From Sphingobacterium faecale (GTDB taxonomy: Bacteria; Bacteroidota; Bacteroidia; Sphingobacteriales; Sphingobacteriaceae), in contig NZ_JAERTY010000007.1 in assembly GCF_016746095.1 (NCBI RefSeq), forward strand, positions 62,001 to 126,000: 64,000 nt of DNA, written 5' to 3'. Of this stretch, positions 16,214 through 26,005 are shown piece by piece (within the stretch, counting starts at the first letter, position 1; each line of letters begins with the position of its first letter). The position numbers were made by a program, and so were the translations under genes. The notes under the pieces are model-generated. The model was not told where the DNA came from. It worked only from the letters and a program-made list of their open reading frames with translations, and did no database searches.

Positions 16214-17470
16214 CTAAGGTTTTGAAATGATTGTACTCGCTACTATGCCATCGGCATAACTTGTTTCTATAGTATCGCCCTCTTTTATTTGTTTTTTTGA
16301 AGTAATAGCTTTTCCGTTTATCCGTGTAATACTGAATCCTTTTTTTAAGAGAAGCCGAGGGTCTGCCATATTGATAATACGTGCTATACCCTCTAAGGTA
16401 TTTTGCCGCTCTTTTAAAAGGTGTTGGCCCTTTAGTTGTAGCTGTTGGGAGAGCAAATGTATTTGATGTCGTTCGGATGTGAGTTTTTGCTTACCATTCC
16501 ACGATAATACCTGCGCGGATTCGGTAAGCGTCTTTCGGTGTTTACGGAAAATTTCCTGTGCTAAGAAAATTATATTCTCCCATGCTTTGTCTACTGGCAC
16601 TGAAAAGTTATGAAACTTTTGGATTAAAAAATCTGCCAGTTCACTAGGAGTTATTGCATTTTTGTATGCAACCATTTCACTCACAGTTTCATTGGTTGAA
16701 TGGCCTATGCCCGTCAATACGGGAATAGGGAAAATCGCAATCGCTTTAGAGAGGGCATAGTTATTATAACTTGAAAGACCGACCTCTCCTCCTCCTCCTC
16801 GAATGATTGCAACAGCATCATATTTTTCGAGATGATCGGCAATAACAGCAAGCTGACGGATAATGGAGGGGATGGATTTGTCGCCTTGTAAAAGAGCCGG
16901 GTATAGGGTGGTTTCTATTTTATATCCCCAGGGGTTGTGTGTTATGATTTTAAAGAAATCGGATAGACCTTTGCTGGTTTCAACCGAGATTATAGCTAGC
17001 CGTTTGGGGAGCAGAGGGAATGCTAATCGTTTGTTGGCATCGAATAGACCCTCTTGCTGTAGCTTGGCTATACTTTCCTTTTTCTCTTTTTCAAGTTCAC
17101 CGAGCACGAATGTAGGGTCGATGTCTACTATGCGTAGACTGAGCCCATATAAAGGATCGTAGGATACCCCTGCTTGAAATAATACAGTTATACCGTCTCG
17201 TAAAGGCTCATTTAATAATTGAATGAATTGAGTATTAATTCGTTCAAAGTCTGTTTTCCAAAGAATGGATCGTATTTCTGCTACTATTTTGCCATCTTTC
17301 TTTTCGACAAGTTCAGGATAACAGTGCCCGGAATGCTTGTAGTGGTTGAGTTTGTTCATTTCTGCTTTTATCCAATATAGGCTCCTGTAACGATCAGCAA
17401 GGGTACGCTGAATGCTTTTCGTTACCTCTAAAAGCGAAAAAATAGTTCTGTTTTCAAGCACTTCAGGCAT
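16214..17470 (-). CDS. xseA: Exodeoxyribonuclease VII large subunit
   Basis: A 418-residue catalytic subunit. Residues 1-110 form an OB-fold DNA-binding domain (WIKAEMNKLNHYKHSGHCYP), followed by the nuclease domain with LAIISVETSKGLSDF, DAVAIIRGGGGEVGLSSYNN and PVLTGIGHSTNETVSEMVA, and a long C-terminal helical region that binds XseB, ending with the DPRLLLKKGFSI motif. It acts on cytoplasmic single-stranded DNA in mismatch repair and recombination. The gene is transcribed away from the serine-hydrolase gene that starts about 110 bases away. Confidence 0.95.
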   Translation of the reverse strand: MPEVLENRTIFSLLEVTKSIQRTLADRYRSLYWIKAEMNKLNHYKHSGHCYPELVEKKDGKIVAEIRSILWKTDFERINTQFIQLLNEPLRDGITVLFQAGVSYDPLYGLSLRIVDIDPTFVLGELEKEKKESIAKLQQEGLFDANKRLAFPLLPKRLAIISVETSKGLSDFFKIITHNPWGYKIETTLYPALLQGDKSIPSIIRQLAVIADHLEKYDAVAIIRGGGGEVGLSSYNNYALSKAIAIFPIPVLTGIGHSTNETVSEMVAYKNAITPSELADFLIQKFHNFSVPVDKAWENIIFLAQEIFRKHRKTLTESAQVLSWNGKQKLTSERHQIHLLSQQLQLKGQHLLKERQNTLEGIARIINMADPRLLLKKGFSITRINGKAITSKKQIKEGDTIETSYADGIVASTIISKP

Positions 17471-17581
17471 GAATCAAAGGTAAATAAAAACTTTGACGAA
17501 TTGCGTGCTAAGAGATTCTGTACTAAGTTTTGCAGTTTTGTGCGTTTTTTGTATATATTTACTTTAGAAACCTTAATTGTC

Positions 17582-19321
17582 ATGATACGATTACCGATAA
17601 AATTTTTGGGACTTCTCTTGTTTTTTTTACTAAATGTGGGAAGTGTCAGTGCCCAGTATAAACAAACTGTCCTTAATAAAACGCAGTTATTGTTGAATAA
17701 AGAAAACACCATACCTCTAGGGCGTCTTGATGCGCTAAAGATTGCTGTAGTCACGCCAGACGCACAGAAATATGGTGTTTTTGTGCAGCAGCTCGGAAGA
17801 TACGCGGACATCTCATCCTTTGGTTTTTCTAAATATGACGAGCAGACAAAATATTTTAATACGATTATCGTAGCAGGAACTGAAGGAGATCTAAGTCAGG
17901 AAATGCTATATATGTTGAGGCAGTCTTTAATAAATCGAAAAAATATCATCCTATGTCGGTTTCAAGAAGTAGGGAAAAATATACCACAATGGGCTCCATT
18001 GTTAGGAGGGCGTATTACAGAGCTTGCATACCCAGATTTTTCTGATCTGGCGCAACAGAATATGGCTATGAGTATCTTTGGAGGACTTGCCATTACAGAA
18101 GGAAAAGCCATTAATAGAACAGAGCAGATCCGATTACAATATACCCGAGGGGAAGGTTCTGGACTTAACATTGCTAAAATGACCCAGAAAATAGACTTCA
18201 TTGCCAATGAAGCTGTTCGAGAAAAGGCTGCACCAGGAATGGTAATAATGGCAGTGAAAAACGGGCAGGTTATTTTTGAAAAAGCGTATGGTTCACATAC
18301 CTATGAACAGACTGTATCGACCAAAATAACAGATATCTTTGATTTAGCATCTGTAAGTAAGATTATGGGAACTACACCCGTTATCATGCAGCTTCAAGAA
18401 AAGGGTATTATCGACTTAGATAGCACTATGGGACATTATCTTTGGCAGGCAAAAGAAAGCAATAAAGCAAATATTACCTTGAGGTCTGTCTTATTGCATG
18501 AAGCAGGATTCACACCTTACATCCCATTTTATCGTTATTTAAAGCCTGGCGATGTTCAGTCTAAAGCATCGACATCTCATCAAACAAAAATGGCAGATAA
18601 TGCATATCTAGTGAATCATTACTATCGTGATGTCATGTGGCCAGAAATGTTAAAATCTGCGGTAAAGCCAATAGGAAATTATGTGTATTCGGATATAAGT
18701 ATGTATGTCATGAAAGAAGTCGCCGAGCATGAGACAGCGACGCCTATGGATGAGTATGTGCAGCAGATTCTTTATCGTCCTATAGGGATGAAAACAGCAG
18801 GATACAACCCTAGGACACACTTTGATAAAGATAGGATAATACCGACGGAGCATGATACGTCTTTCAGGAAAGTGCTTTTAGAAGGATATGTACATGATCA
18901 AGGAGCCGCTATGGCAGGTGGGGTAGCGGGTCATGCCGGGCTGTTTTCGACAGCTAATGATTTAGCTATATATGGACAACTACTACTTAATAGAGGGGAA
19001 TACGGAGGTATGCGCTACTTTAAATCGGAGACAGTGGATATGTTTACTTCCAAACAATCTAAAACCAGTCGTAGAGGATTGGGATTTGACCGGGCAGACC
19101 CAGACCCTAAAAAAGAATATCCGTCTAGACTGTCTAATTCTACCGTATTCGGCCATACTGGATATACAGGAACTTGTATATGGATAGACCCGAAACATCA
19201 GTTGACTTTTATATTTTTATCTAATCGGGTACATCCTCAGGTATCGGTCAAGCTCTATGACCTTAATGTGAGAAGCCGTGTGTTGGATGCTATTTATGAA
19301 ACTATAAACGAAGTAAAATGA
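17582..19321 (+). CDS. Serine hydrolase (beta-lactamase/PBP4-like) with a leftover GH3 C-terminal domain
   Basis: A 579-residue protein starting at the ATG at 17582, which gives a signal peptide ending SVSAQ. Residues 30-190 resemble the C-terminal domain of family 3 glycoside hydrolases (LLLNKENTIPLGRLDALKIA); residues 210-579 are a class C beta-lactamase-like domain with SxxK (Ser257, Lys260 in ASVSK), a YSD motif and HTG near the end. In Bacteroidota such domains are often fused to a full GH3 N-acetylglucosaminidase of about 1000 residues; here the GH3 catalytic barrel is absent. It probably works on periplasmic peptidoglycan peptides. Its stop overlaps the dipeptidase start (ATGA). Confidence 0.85.
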   Translation: MIRLPIKFLGLLLFFLLNVGSVSAQYKQTVLNKTQLLLNKENTIPLGRLDALKIAVVTPDAQKYGVFVQQLGRYADISSFGFSKYDEQTKYFNTIIVAGTEGDLSQEMLYMLRQSLINRKNIILCRFQEVGKNIPQWAPLLGGRITELAYPDFSDLAQQNMAMSIFGGLAITEGKAINRTEQIRLQYTRGEGSGLNIAKMTQKIDFIANEAVREKAAPGMVIMAVKNGQVIFEKAYGSHTYEQTVSTKITDIFDLASVSKIMGTTPVIMQLQEKGIIDLDSTMGHYLWQAKESNKANITLRSVLLHEAGFTPYIPFYRYLKPGDVQSKASTSHQTKMADNAYLVNHYYRDVMWPEMLKSAVKPIGNYVYSDISMYVMKEVAEHETATPMDEYVQQILYRPIGMKTAGYNPRTHFDKDRIIPTEHDTSFRKVLLEGYVHDQGAAMAGGVAGHAGLFSTANDLAIYGQLLLNRGEYGGMRYFKSETVDMFTSKQSKTSRRGLGFDRADPDPKKEYPSRLSNSTVFGHTGYTGTCIWIDPKHQLTFIFLSNRVHPQVSVKLYDLNVRSRVLDAIYETINEVK

Positions 19322-20472
19322 GAAATTTGTTCAGTTTTTTATGCCTATTCGGAATAATTGTGCCAGGGTGGGCGCAAGATTATCAAGAGGTGCACCGTAG
19401 GCTTTTGGTGGTCGATGGACATAATGATGTTATCATTACCAGTATTTTGCGGGGGCGGGACATCGGACAACGTTTAGAAGAAGGCCATACCGATATTCCA
19501 AGGTTAATAGAAGGCGGAGTAGGTGTACAGGTTTTTGCTGTTTGGTCGGATGATCAAAAATGGAAGAAGGACGCATTTAAACATGCGAATGGTCAAATTG
19601 ATGCATTAGAAAAGGTAATTCGTCAAAATCCAGAAAGAATAGTATTGGCCAAGAATACATCAGATATTGAAAATATAAGAAAATCCGGTAAAATTGCTGC
19701 TTTGATCGGTGTTGAGGGAGGTAATATGATTGAGTCCAGTATTCCGAATCTGGAACAACTGTATCAACGAGGGGCACGCTATCTGACATTGACCTGGAAC
19801 TACAACCTGCCGTGGGCAACTGCCGCGGCTGTAGAAGACAGTAAGCCCCTGTCTAAACAACGTGGATTGTCAAAACAAGGAAAAGATATTATTAGACGAA
19901 TGAATGAATTAGGAATGATGGTCGATGTTTCGCATGGGAGTAAAAAGCTTTTTTATGACGTATTAAAGGTTACTAAGAAACCAATTTTAGTATCTCATAG
20001 TAATGCAGCTGCGTTGACTCCACACTATAGAAATTTAGATGACAAACAGCTAGAGGCCTTGAAGGAAAATGGAGGCGTGATAGGGGTCAACTTTTATGCT
20101 GGATTTTTAGATGAAGGTTATGAATCGCGGCTAAGGGACGCTTATGTTAAATATGTAGGCCCTCTTGATAAGAAAATGTCTACTTGGCGACAGTATGATA
20201 AGCTTACAAAAGAGCAGCAATATCAAGTAACCACTCCATTATCCAGCTTGGTAGATCATATAGATTACTTGGTGCAAAAGGTAGGTATAGATCATGTGGC
20301 TATTGGATCCGATTACGATGGGATAGAAGCTGCCCCCCAGGATTTGGAGGATGTTTCTAAACTGCCAAATTTAACAAAGGCTCTGCTGAAAAGAGGGTAC
20401 AAAGAAGAGGAGATTGCTAAGATTATGGGCTTAAACTTTTTGCGTATCATGAAAGAGAATGAACAGAACTGA
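19318..20472 (+). CDS. Membrane dipeptidase (M19 family), secreted
   Basis: A 384-residue zinc dipeptidase with a signal peptide (cleavage after GWAQ). All expected metal ligands are present: His35 and Asp37 in VDGHND, Glu133 in GVEGGN, His206 in DVSHG, His227 in VSHSN, plus Asp332 in GSDYDG. Family members hydrolyse dipeptides, including those with a D-residue, so recycling of cell-wall or dietary dipeptides is plausible. The start codon overlaps the stop of the serine hydrolase by four bases (ATGA), so the two are translationally coupled and may act in sequence on peptidoglycan peptides. Confidence 0.92.
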   Translation: MRNLFSFLCLFGIIVPGWAQDYQEVHRRLLVVDGHNDVIITSILRGRDIGQRLEEGHTDIPRLIEGGVGVQVFAVWSDDQKWKKDAFKHANGQIDALEKVIRQNPERIVLAKNTSDIENIRKSGKIAALIGVEGGNMIESSIPNLEQLYQRGARYLTLTWNYNLPWATAAAVEDSKPLSKQRGLSKQGKDIIRRMNELGMMVDVSHGSKKLFYDVLKVTKKPILVSHSNAAALTPHYRNLDDKQLEALKENGGVIGVNFYAGFLDEGYESRLRDAYVKYVGPLDKKMSTWRQYDKLTKEQQYQVTTPLSSLVDHIDYLVQKVGIDHVAIGSDYDGIEAAPQDLEDVSKLPNLTKALLKRGYKEEEIAKIMGLNFLRIMKENEQN

Positions 20473-20477
20473 TTGGA

Positions 20478-21095
20478 TTATGTTTCATTTTCTTCAAGCC
20501 GTATTAATTCATCATAGTTGCTGTTTAGTTTCTTTAACAGGATTCCATAAAGAATCTTAAAATAGAGTTTGAATAACCAGATAAATAAGAAGCCAAAGAG
20601 CGTGAAGAGAATGCTTCCTAAGACTAAAACAAAAATCATTTCCCCCCAAGAACTTCTGTGCGTATATTCTTTGACGATGAGTTGGATAAATTGAATACCA
20701 AAGGCAGCATAAGCAGCGATAAGATTAAAGCGTATATAATTATGAGCATTAGTCCGTACAGCAAGTATGCTCTCGATAAGTTTTCGGGTGTTACTGGTAT
20801 TTTTTATTCGTATTAAAAGTGTGTAAAACTGATATATGAAGAAAAAAATAAAAGCATAAAACACAACATTGTAGATTACGTCTGCAACCTGGAAGAATAA
20901 GAAGTCTTCTCTTTCTGCGGGGATAAAAATAGAAATAGTTATCCATACTATAAATTCGACACAACAGATTGTGAATATCCACTTCACAATCGATGATGAG
21001 CTTTTATGCAGCATGGCCTGAAGCTCATTTTTTTGTATTTTGGGAAAACTATTGTTATCCTTCCAGTGCTGCTTTAATAAATCCAGTCCATCCAT
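20478..21095 (-). CDS. Membrane protein paired with ECF sigma factor (candidate anti-sigma)
   Basis: A 205-residue protein with a cytoplasmic N-terminus (DLLKQHWKDNNSFPKIQKNE) and about four membrane segments, including WIFTICCVEFIVWITISIF near residue 45. Related Bacteroidota proteins are sometimes mislabelled beta-carotene monooxygenase; I see no catalytic motif. Its ATG overlaps the sigma-factor stop by one base (TAATG), so the two are made together. The arrangement is that of an anti-sigma factor holding its sigma at the membrane, though it lacks a recognisable ZAS or FecR domain, so the role is inference. Confidence 0.72.
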   Translation of the reverse strand: MDGLDLLKQHWKDNNSFPKIQKNELQAMLHKSSSSIVKWIFTICCVEFIVWITISIFIPAEREDFLFFQVADVIYNVVFYAFIFFFIYQFYTLLIRIKNTSNTRKLIESILAVRTNAHNYIRFNLIAAYAAFGIQFIQLIVKEYTHRSSWGEMIFVLVLGSILFTLFGFLFIWLFKLYFKILYGILLKKLNSNYDELIRLEENET

Positions 21096-21601
21096 TAATA
21101 ACCTCCATTCTGATTTATCATACTTTTTAACTTCGTTTTTATACGATTCATTTTCACTCGCGCATTGACTTCGCTGATACCTAATGTTTCGGATATTTCG
21201 GTGTAGTCTTTGTCTTCTAAATACATATACACCAATGCTTTTTCAATGTCATTAAGTTGTCGCACAGCACCATATAATGTTTTTAATTTTTCTTCCTGCG
21301 CAGGGTCATACTCCTCATAACAGATATTTTGTAATGAGTTGTCCCAGTCGACCGTAGTAATCTTTCGTTTTTTACCTCGATAAAGGGAGATTGCAGTGTT
21401 CAATGCTACACGATAGGCCCAAGTGGTGAACTTGGAATCGCCTTTAAATGTAGGGTAAGATCTCCAAAGCTGAATGACCATTTCTTGGAAAAGATCTTTG
21501 TGGGTGTCAAGATCGGAAGCATATAGCTTACAAATCTTGTGGAGGACATTCTGGTGCTGTTCCAGAAGGCCTACAAATTCTATTTCCTTGTTTTTGTTCA
21601 T
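21095..21601 (-). CDS. ECF-type RNA polymerase sigma factor
   Basis: A 168-residue sigma-70 family protein with region 2 (DLFQEMVIQLWRSYPTFKGD, TTWAYRVALNTAISLYR) and region 4 (IEKALVYMYLEDKDYTEISE and the helix-turn-helix SEVNARVKMNRIKTKL). There is no region 3, which places it in the extracytoplasmic-function group. It is followed with a one-base overlap by a membrane-protein gene that is probably its regulator. The target genes cannot be told from the sequence. It is transcribed divergently from radA. Confidence 0.9.
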   Translation of the reverse strand: MNKNKEIEFVGLLEQHQNVLHKICKLYASDLDTHKDLFQEMVIQLWRSYPTFKGDSKFTTWAYRVALNTAISLYRGKKRKITTVDWDNSLQNICYEEYDPAQEEKLKTLYGAVRQLNDIEKALVYMYLEDKDYTEISETLGISEVNARVKMNRIKTKLKSMINQNGGY

Positions 21602-21673
21602 TCGCTTGGGTAATAGGTCGAAATTAAGAAGATATTGTTACATGTAATCTAAGGTTTTTGTTAAATTAGCCCA

Positions 21674-23062
21674 ATGGCTAAGTCAAAATCAGCATATTTC
21701 TGTCAGTCCTGTGGGTATGAGTCCCCAAAATGGTTAGGACAATGTCCGTCTTGTAAACAATGGAACTCTTTCGTGGAAGAGGTCATCTCTCCGGCATCTT
21801 CAAGGGTGCCAGAATGGCGCAGTACTGCGCCAAGTACAGCGGCTGACAAACGAACGAACAAAGCGGCGATTATCCATGAGATCGTGTATTCTGAAGAACA
21901 GCGGATACGGACTCCGGACAAGGAGTTTAATCGGGTACTTGGAGGGGGAATTGTACCTGGATCGATGGTACTGATCGGTGGGGAACCAGGAATTGGTAAA
22001 TCGACCTTGATGTTACAACTGGCGCTGTCCCTCCCCGCTGTGAAAACACTCTATATCTCCGGAGAAGAGAGTGAGCAACAGATCAAGATGCGTGCTGAGC
22101 GATTGTCACAATCGTCGAAAGCCAACTGTTATATACTTACTGAAAGCAGTACACAGCATATATTTAAGCAAATAGAGGTCGTAAAACCCGATGTAGTGGT
22201 TATTGATTCGATTCAGACTTTACACTCCTCTCAGATAGAGTCTGCACCTGGATCGGTTTCACAGGTGCGGGAATGCACGGCAGAATTATTACGCTTTGCT
22301 AAGGAGACAAACACCCCTGTCTTGATCGTAGGGCATATAACAAAAGACGGTGCAATTGCAGGACCTAAGGTATTGGAACATATGGTAGATACTGTGCTGC
22401 AGTTTGAAGGAGATAGAAACCATGTATATCGGATATTGCGATCGGTCAAAAATAGATTCGGTTCTTCATCCGAATTAGGAATATATGAAATGCAAGGGTC
22501 GGGACTTCGAGAAGTGTCTAATCCTTCCGAGATTATGTTGTCCCAACGAGAAAGCCCGGTTAGTGGGGTTGCGGTTGCAGCGATGTTGGAGGGTGTACGC
22601 CCGTTAATGATCGAGGTGCAGGCTTTGGTGAGTAACTCCGCCTTTGGCACGCCTCAGCGTACAGCTACAGGCTTTGACAGTAAGCGCTTAAGTATGCTTC
22701 TAGCAGTGTTGGAGAAGCGGTTTGGCTTTCGTCTGAGTGCCCAAGACGTGTTTCTAAATATAGCAGGAGGACTGCGCGTCGAAGACCCCGCGATTGATTT
22801 GGCAGTGATTGCAGCACTCATATCCTCGCAACAGGATATCCCGCTGCCCCCTCAGGTAACGTTTGCAGGTGAGGTAGGCTTATCGGGAGAGATCCGTGCT
22901 GTTAATCGTATTGAACAACGTATTGCAGAAGCGGAGAAGCTCGGTTTTGACGGAATATTTATTTCTAAATATAATGTGAAAGGGTTGGATGCTAAAAAAT
23001 ATAATATCGCCATTAGGCCCATGGCTACTTTAGAGAATCTCTTTAATGCTCTTTTCGGGTAG
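21674..23062 (+). CDS. radA: DNA repair protein RadA
   Basis: A 462-residue protein with the full RadA layout: N-terminal zinc finger (FCQSCGYESPKWLGQCPSCK), RecA-like ATPase with Walker A GGEPGIGKST near residue 100, the family motif KNRFG (VKNRFGSSSELG), and a C-terminal Lon-protease-like domain lacking the protease Ser-Lys pair. RadA drives branch migration of recombination intermediates in the cytoplasm. A strong bidirectional hairpin lies just after the stop. Length is normal. Confidence 0.96.
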   Translation: MAKSKSAYFCQSCGYESPKWLGQCPSCKQWNSFVEEVISPASSRVPEWRSTAPSTAADKRTNKAAIIHEIVYSEEQRIRTPDKEFNRVLGGGIVPGSMVLIGGEPGIGKSTLMLQLALSLPAVKTLYISGEESEQQIKMRAERLSQSSKANCYILTESSTQHIFKQIEVVKPDVVVIDSIQTLHSSQIESAPGSVSQVRECTAELLRFAKETNTPVLIVGHITKDGAIAGPKVLEHMVDTVLQFEGDRNHVYRILRSVKNRFGSSSELGIYEMQGSGLREVSNPSEIMLSQRESPVSGVAVAAMLEGVRPLMIEVQALVSNSAFGTPQRTATGFDSKRLSMLLAVLEKRFGFRLSAQDVFLNIAGGLRVEDPAIDLAVIAALISSQQDIPLPPQVTFAGEVGLSGEIRAVNRIEQRIAEAEKLGFDGIFISKYNVKGLDAKKYNIAIRPMATLENLFNALFG

Positions 23063-23068
23063 AGAAAA

Positions 23069-23112
23069 AAAAACTAAGGGAGATATTCTAAAGTATCTCC
23101 CTTAGTTTTTTC
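23069..23112. terminator. Bidirectional terminator between radA and a tlpA gene
   Basis: A 17-bp perfect stem (23069-23085 with 23094-23110) and an 8-base loop, flanked by runs of A on one side and T on the other. The stop codon of the minus-strand TlpA gene (23088-23090) lies in the loop, so one arm is made from that gene's last codons. Confidence 0.9.
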
Positions 23113-23753
23113 TTTAGATGTTCCCCATGCAGATTGCGACCAATGATAATTCCATTAGGATCTACTAAGACATTTTGTGGAATTGCCTTTATACCGTAAG
23201 GAATAGAAGCACCGTTGTTCCAATTTTGTAAATCGGAGATGTGTTTCCAGGTCAGGTTGTCATCAGCGATTGCCTTTTTCCATGCGTCAAATTCTCTGTC
23301 AAAAGAAACACCCAGTATTTCGAAGTTACGGTCCTTAAATTCTGCGTAAGTAGCTACTAAGTTTGGGTTTTCTGCACGGCAAGGAGGGCACCAAGAAGCC
23401 CAAAAGTCTACTAGGACGTACTTTCCTTTCAGATTCTGTAGACCGTAGGGATTGCCTTCCAGATCAAATTGTGTAATTCCTGGAGCCTTTTTCCCAATCG
23501 CCACATTGGAAAGGTTTTTTAAATAACGTTGGAATAATTTGCCTTCATTGGTCTTTTTTACACTTTTGTCCAGTGTTTTAAACAATGCCGCCATTTCTTT
23601 GTAATCAGGGTCATAGCCCCCAACGCGTTGGATGAGCCGGATTGTTTCTGTTTGCGAAGGGTTGGCTTTGATCTCTTTTATTAGATCTTCTTTAGATTGT
23701 GCGCTTAATAGAAAGGGTATCACACTAACGAATAAAGCAAGTAGTCTGTTCAT
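23088..23753 (-). CDS. TlpA-family disulfide oxidoreductase, secreted
   Basis: A 221-residue protein with a signal peptide (cleavage near LLSAQ), a short helical segment (25-95), then a TlpA/AhpC-type thioredoxin domain with WASWCPPC as the active site and the cis-Pro context IKAIPQN. It should reduce or isomerise disulfides in the periplasm. It lacks the N-terminal DUF4369 beta domain found in the larger TlpA proteins of this window. It appears monocistronic and ends inside a terminator shared with radA. The natural client is unknown. Confidence 0.9.
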   Translation of the reverse strand: MNRLLALFVSVIPFLLSAQSKEDLIKEIKANPSQTETIRLIQRVGGYDPDYKEMAALFKTLDKSVKKTNEGKLFQRYLKNLSNVAIGKKAPGITQFDLEGNPYGLQNLKGKYVLVDFWASWCPPCRAENPNLVATYAEFKDRNFEILGVSFDREFDAWKKAIADDNLTWKHISDLQNWNNGASIPYGIKAIPQNVLVDPNGIIIGRNLHGEHLKKKLREIL

Positions 23754-23916
23754 ATTATAGCTATTTTATTCAAACTTAGATAAAAAGAGCAAATAAATGA
23801 TAGTGGATATGTTAAAATGATTTTAAAATTATTTTTTAATTGCACTTTTATTTACGAAAAGCTCATATTATTGTTAAATTTGCTATTCACGATTTATCAT
23901 ATTTATTACCTCATAA

Positions 23917-25839
23917 ATGGCAAGATTAAATTTATTAGAGGAAACACGCTTTGAAAAAGTACCTGTAACGGTATATCCAAGTCAAAGTGATGCTTCTATT
24001 CATGTTGCAAATCGTATCGCTTCATTGATTAAAGAAAAGCAAGCAAAAGGCGAAAAAGCTGTGCTAGGTCTAGCAACAGGAGCAACACCTGTTCAAGTTT
24101 ATAAAGAACTTGTTCGTCAGCACAAAGAAGAAAGCTTGAGCTTTAAGAATGTAGTAACCTTCAATTTGGATGAGTATTTCCCCATGCAGCCTACTGCAGA
24201 TCAGAGCTACGTCACCTTCATGAAGAAGAATCTTTTCGACCTGATTGATATTCCGGCAGAAAACATCAACATTCCTGATGGAACTATAGATATTAGTCAA
24301 GTGCAGGCCTATTGCGAAGCCTATGAACAGAAAATTTCTGAACTCGGAGGTTTGGATATCCAATTGCTGGGTATCGGACGTACAGGTCATATTGGATTTA
24401 ATGAACCTGGGTCAGCGCCGAATTCCGGTACACGTTTGGTTACTCTGGATGATTTGACCCGTCGTGATGCATCTCGTGGGTTTGGTGGTAAAGAATATGT
24501 GCCTACAAAGGCGATTACTATGGGCGTTGGAACAATCTTCAAAGCAAAAGAGATTGTCCTAATGGCGTGGAATGAGAATAAAGCTGAAATTGTTAAGAAA
24601 GCTGTTGAGGGAGAAATGTCACCGGAAATTCCGGCTACTTACTTACAGTTGTCTAATAATGTAGAATTTATACTGGACGAAGGGGCAGCATCACTATTAA
24701 CACGGTTTGATACACCTTGGTTGGCACACGATGTAACTTGGTCAGAGTTTTTGACTAAAAAGGCCGTGGTTTGGTTGTCTTTAAAATTAAATAAGGCGAT
24801 TTTAAAGCTGACTGATGAAGACTATAACAATAATGGTATGGCAGAGCTTGTCACGGAGCAAGGTCCAGCGTATAATATTAATATCAGAATCTTCAACGAG
24901 TTACAAAGAACAATAACGGGATGGCCAGGGGGAAAGCCTAATGTGGACGATACAAATCGTCCAGAGCGAGCTGAGCCTGCTCAAAAAAATGCAATCCTTT
25001 TCTCGCCACACCCAGACGATGACGTGATCTCCATGGGAGGTACTTTCATCCGTCTAGCCGATCAAGGACACAATGTACACGTAGCTTATCAAACATCTGG
25101 AAATACAGCCGTTTGGGATGATGATGTGTTGCGTTATTTGGAATTTGTTCAGGACTTTGCTGTTGCAATTGATGACGACCAAGGAATTACAAGTAAGATT
25201 TACAGCGAAGCAAGAGAGTTTTTCAAAACGAAGAAGCCTAATCAGGTCGATCCCGAAATAATCCGTACCGTAAAGGGTTTGATTCGTAAAGGTGAAGCGA
25301 TTGCGGGAGCTCGCTTTGTAGGGGTGCCGGATGAGAATATTCATTTCCAGAACCTACCGTTTTACGATAGAACCAAATTCGCTAAAGAGGTATCTTTTGA
25401 AGATGATATTATACAGACAATGGAATTGCTTCGCAAGGTAAAACCTCAGCAGGTTTTTGCAGCTGGTGATTTTGCGGATCCCCATGGAACCCACAAAGTT
25501 TGTTTTGACATTATTTTAGAAGCATTGTTGCGCCTACGAAAAACCGATGAGTGGACAAAAGACTGTTGGTTGTGGTTGTATCGTGGAGCATGGCACGAAT
25601 ACCCAATCCATGAAATCGAGATGGCTGTTCCGTTATCTCCTCAAGAAGTGAAACGTAAACGTTTAGCGATATTTAAACATCAATCACAGAAAGACGTGCC
25701 TGTGTTCCCAGGAGATGATCCGCGCGAATTCTGGGTGCGTGCTGAAGATCGTACGAGTGAGACTGCAGGCTTATACCATAAATTAGGCCTTGCTGATTAC
25801 GAAGCGATAGAAGCGTTTGTACGTTGGAAGTTTGACTAA
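23917..25839 (+). CDS. nagB: Glucosamine-6-phosphate deaminase with C-terminal LmbE/PIG-L domain
   Basis: A 640-residue protein. Residues 15-265 are NagB (LGLATGATPVQVY, FNLDEYFPM, the lid segment GIGRTGHIGFNEPGS), which converts glucosamine-6-phosphate to fructose-6-phosphate and ammonia. Residues 360-600 carry a LmbE/PIG-L deacetylase-like domain with zinc-ligand motifs SPHPDDDVISMGG and ADPHGTH. The fusion is about 370 residues longer than E. coli NagB and is a known Bacteroidota form; deacetylation followed by deamination in one chain is a reasonable but unproven idea. Single gene, ended by a hairpin at 25863. Confidence 0.93.
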   Translation: MARLNLLEETRFEKVPVTVYPSQSDASIHVANRIASLIKEKQAKGEKAVLGLATGATPVQVYKELVRQHKEESLSFKNVVTFNLDEYFPMQPTADQSYVTFMKKNLFDLIDIPAENINIPDGTIDISQVQAYCEAYEQKISELGGLDIQLLGIGRTGHIGFNEPGSAPNSGTRLVTLDDLTRRDASRGFGGKEYVPTKAITMGVGTIFKAKEIVLMAWNENKAEIVKKAVEGEMSPEIPATYLQLSNNVEFILDEGAASLLTRFDTPWLAHDVTWSEFLTKKAVVWLSLKLNKAILKLTDEDYNNNGMAELVTEQGPAYNINIRIFNELQRTITGWPGGKPNVDDTNRPERAEPAQKNAILFSPHPDDDVISMGGTFIRLADQGHNVHVAYQTSGNTAVWDDDVLRYLEFVQDFAVAIDDDQGITSKIYSEAREFFKTKKPNQVDPEIIRTVKGLIRKGEAIAGARFVGVPDENIHFQNLPFYDRTKFAKEVSFEDDIIQTMELLRKVKPQQVFAAGDFADPHGTHKVCFDIILEALLRLRKTDEWTKDCWLWLYRGAWHEYPIHEIEMAVPLSPQEVKRKRLAIFKHQSQKDVPVFPGDDPREFWVRAEDRTSETAGLYHKLGLADYEAIEAFVRWKFD

Positions 25840-25862
25840 TCAGTAACAGATTAAATAAGAAG

Positions 25863-25896
25863 AGCCGGTGTGTGTAAACATGCCGGCTTTTTTTTG
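25863..25896 (+). terminator. Rho-independent terminator after nagB
   Basis: AGCCGG and CCGGCT form a 6-bp GC-rich stem followed by eight T. Confidence 0.85.
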
Positions 25897-25991
25897 TTAA
25901 TATGGTTGAGATTAAACCATGAAAAAGACTGAAATTTCGGATTGTTAATCTTTTTGTCGGATTTTTTATTTTATGACCGGGAGGGGAGCTC

Positions 25992-25999
25992 TATTTTTG
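25992..25999 (+). promoter_or_regulatory. Bacteroidota -7 element of the siderophore receptor
   Basis: TATTTTTG matches TAnnTTTG and lies 34 bases before the receptor ATG. The candidate iron operator at 26006 starts 7 bases after it, where a repressor would block transcription start. Confidence 0.45.
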
Positions 26000-26005
26000 C
26001 TTCAA

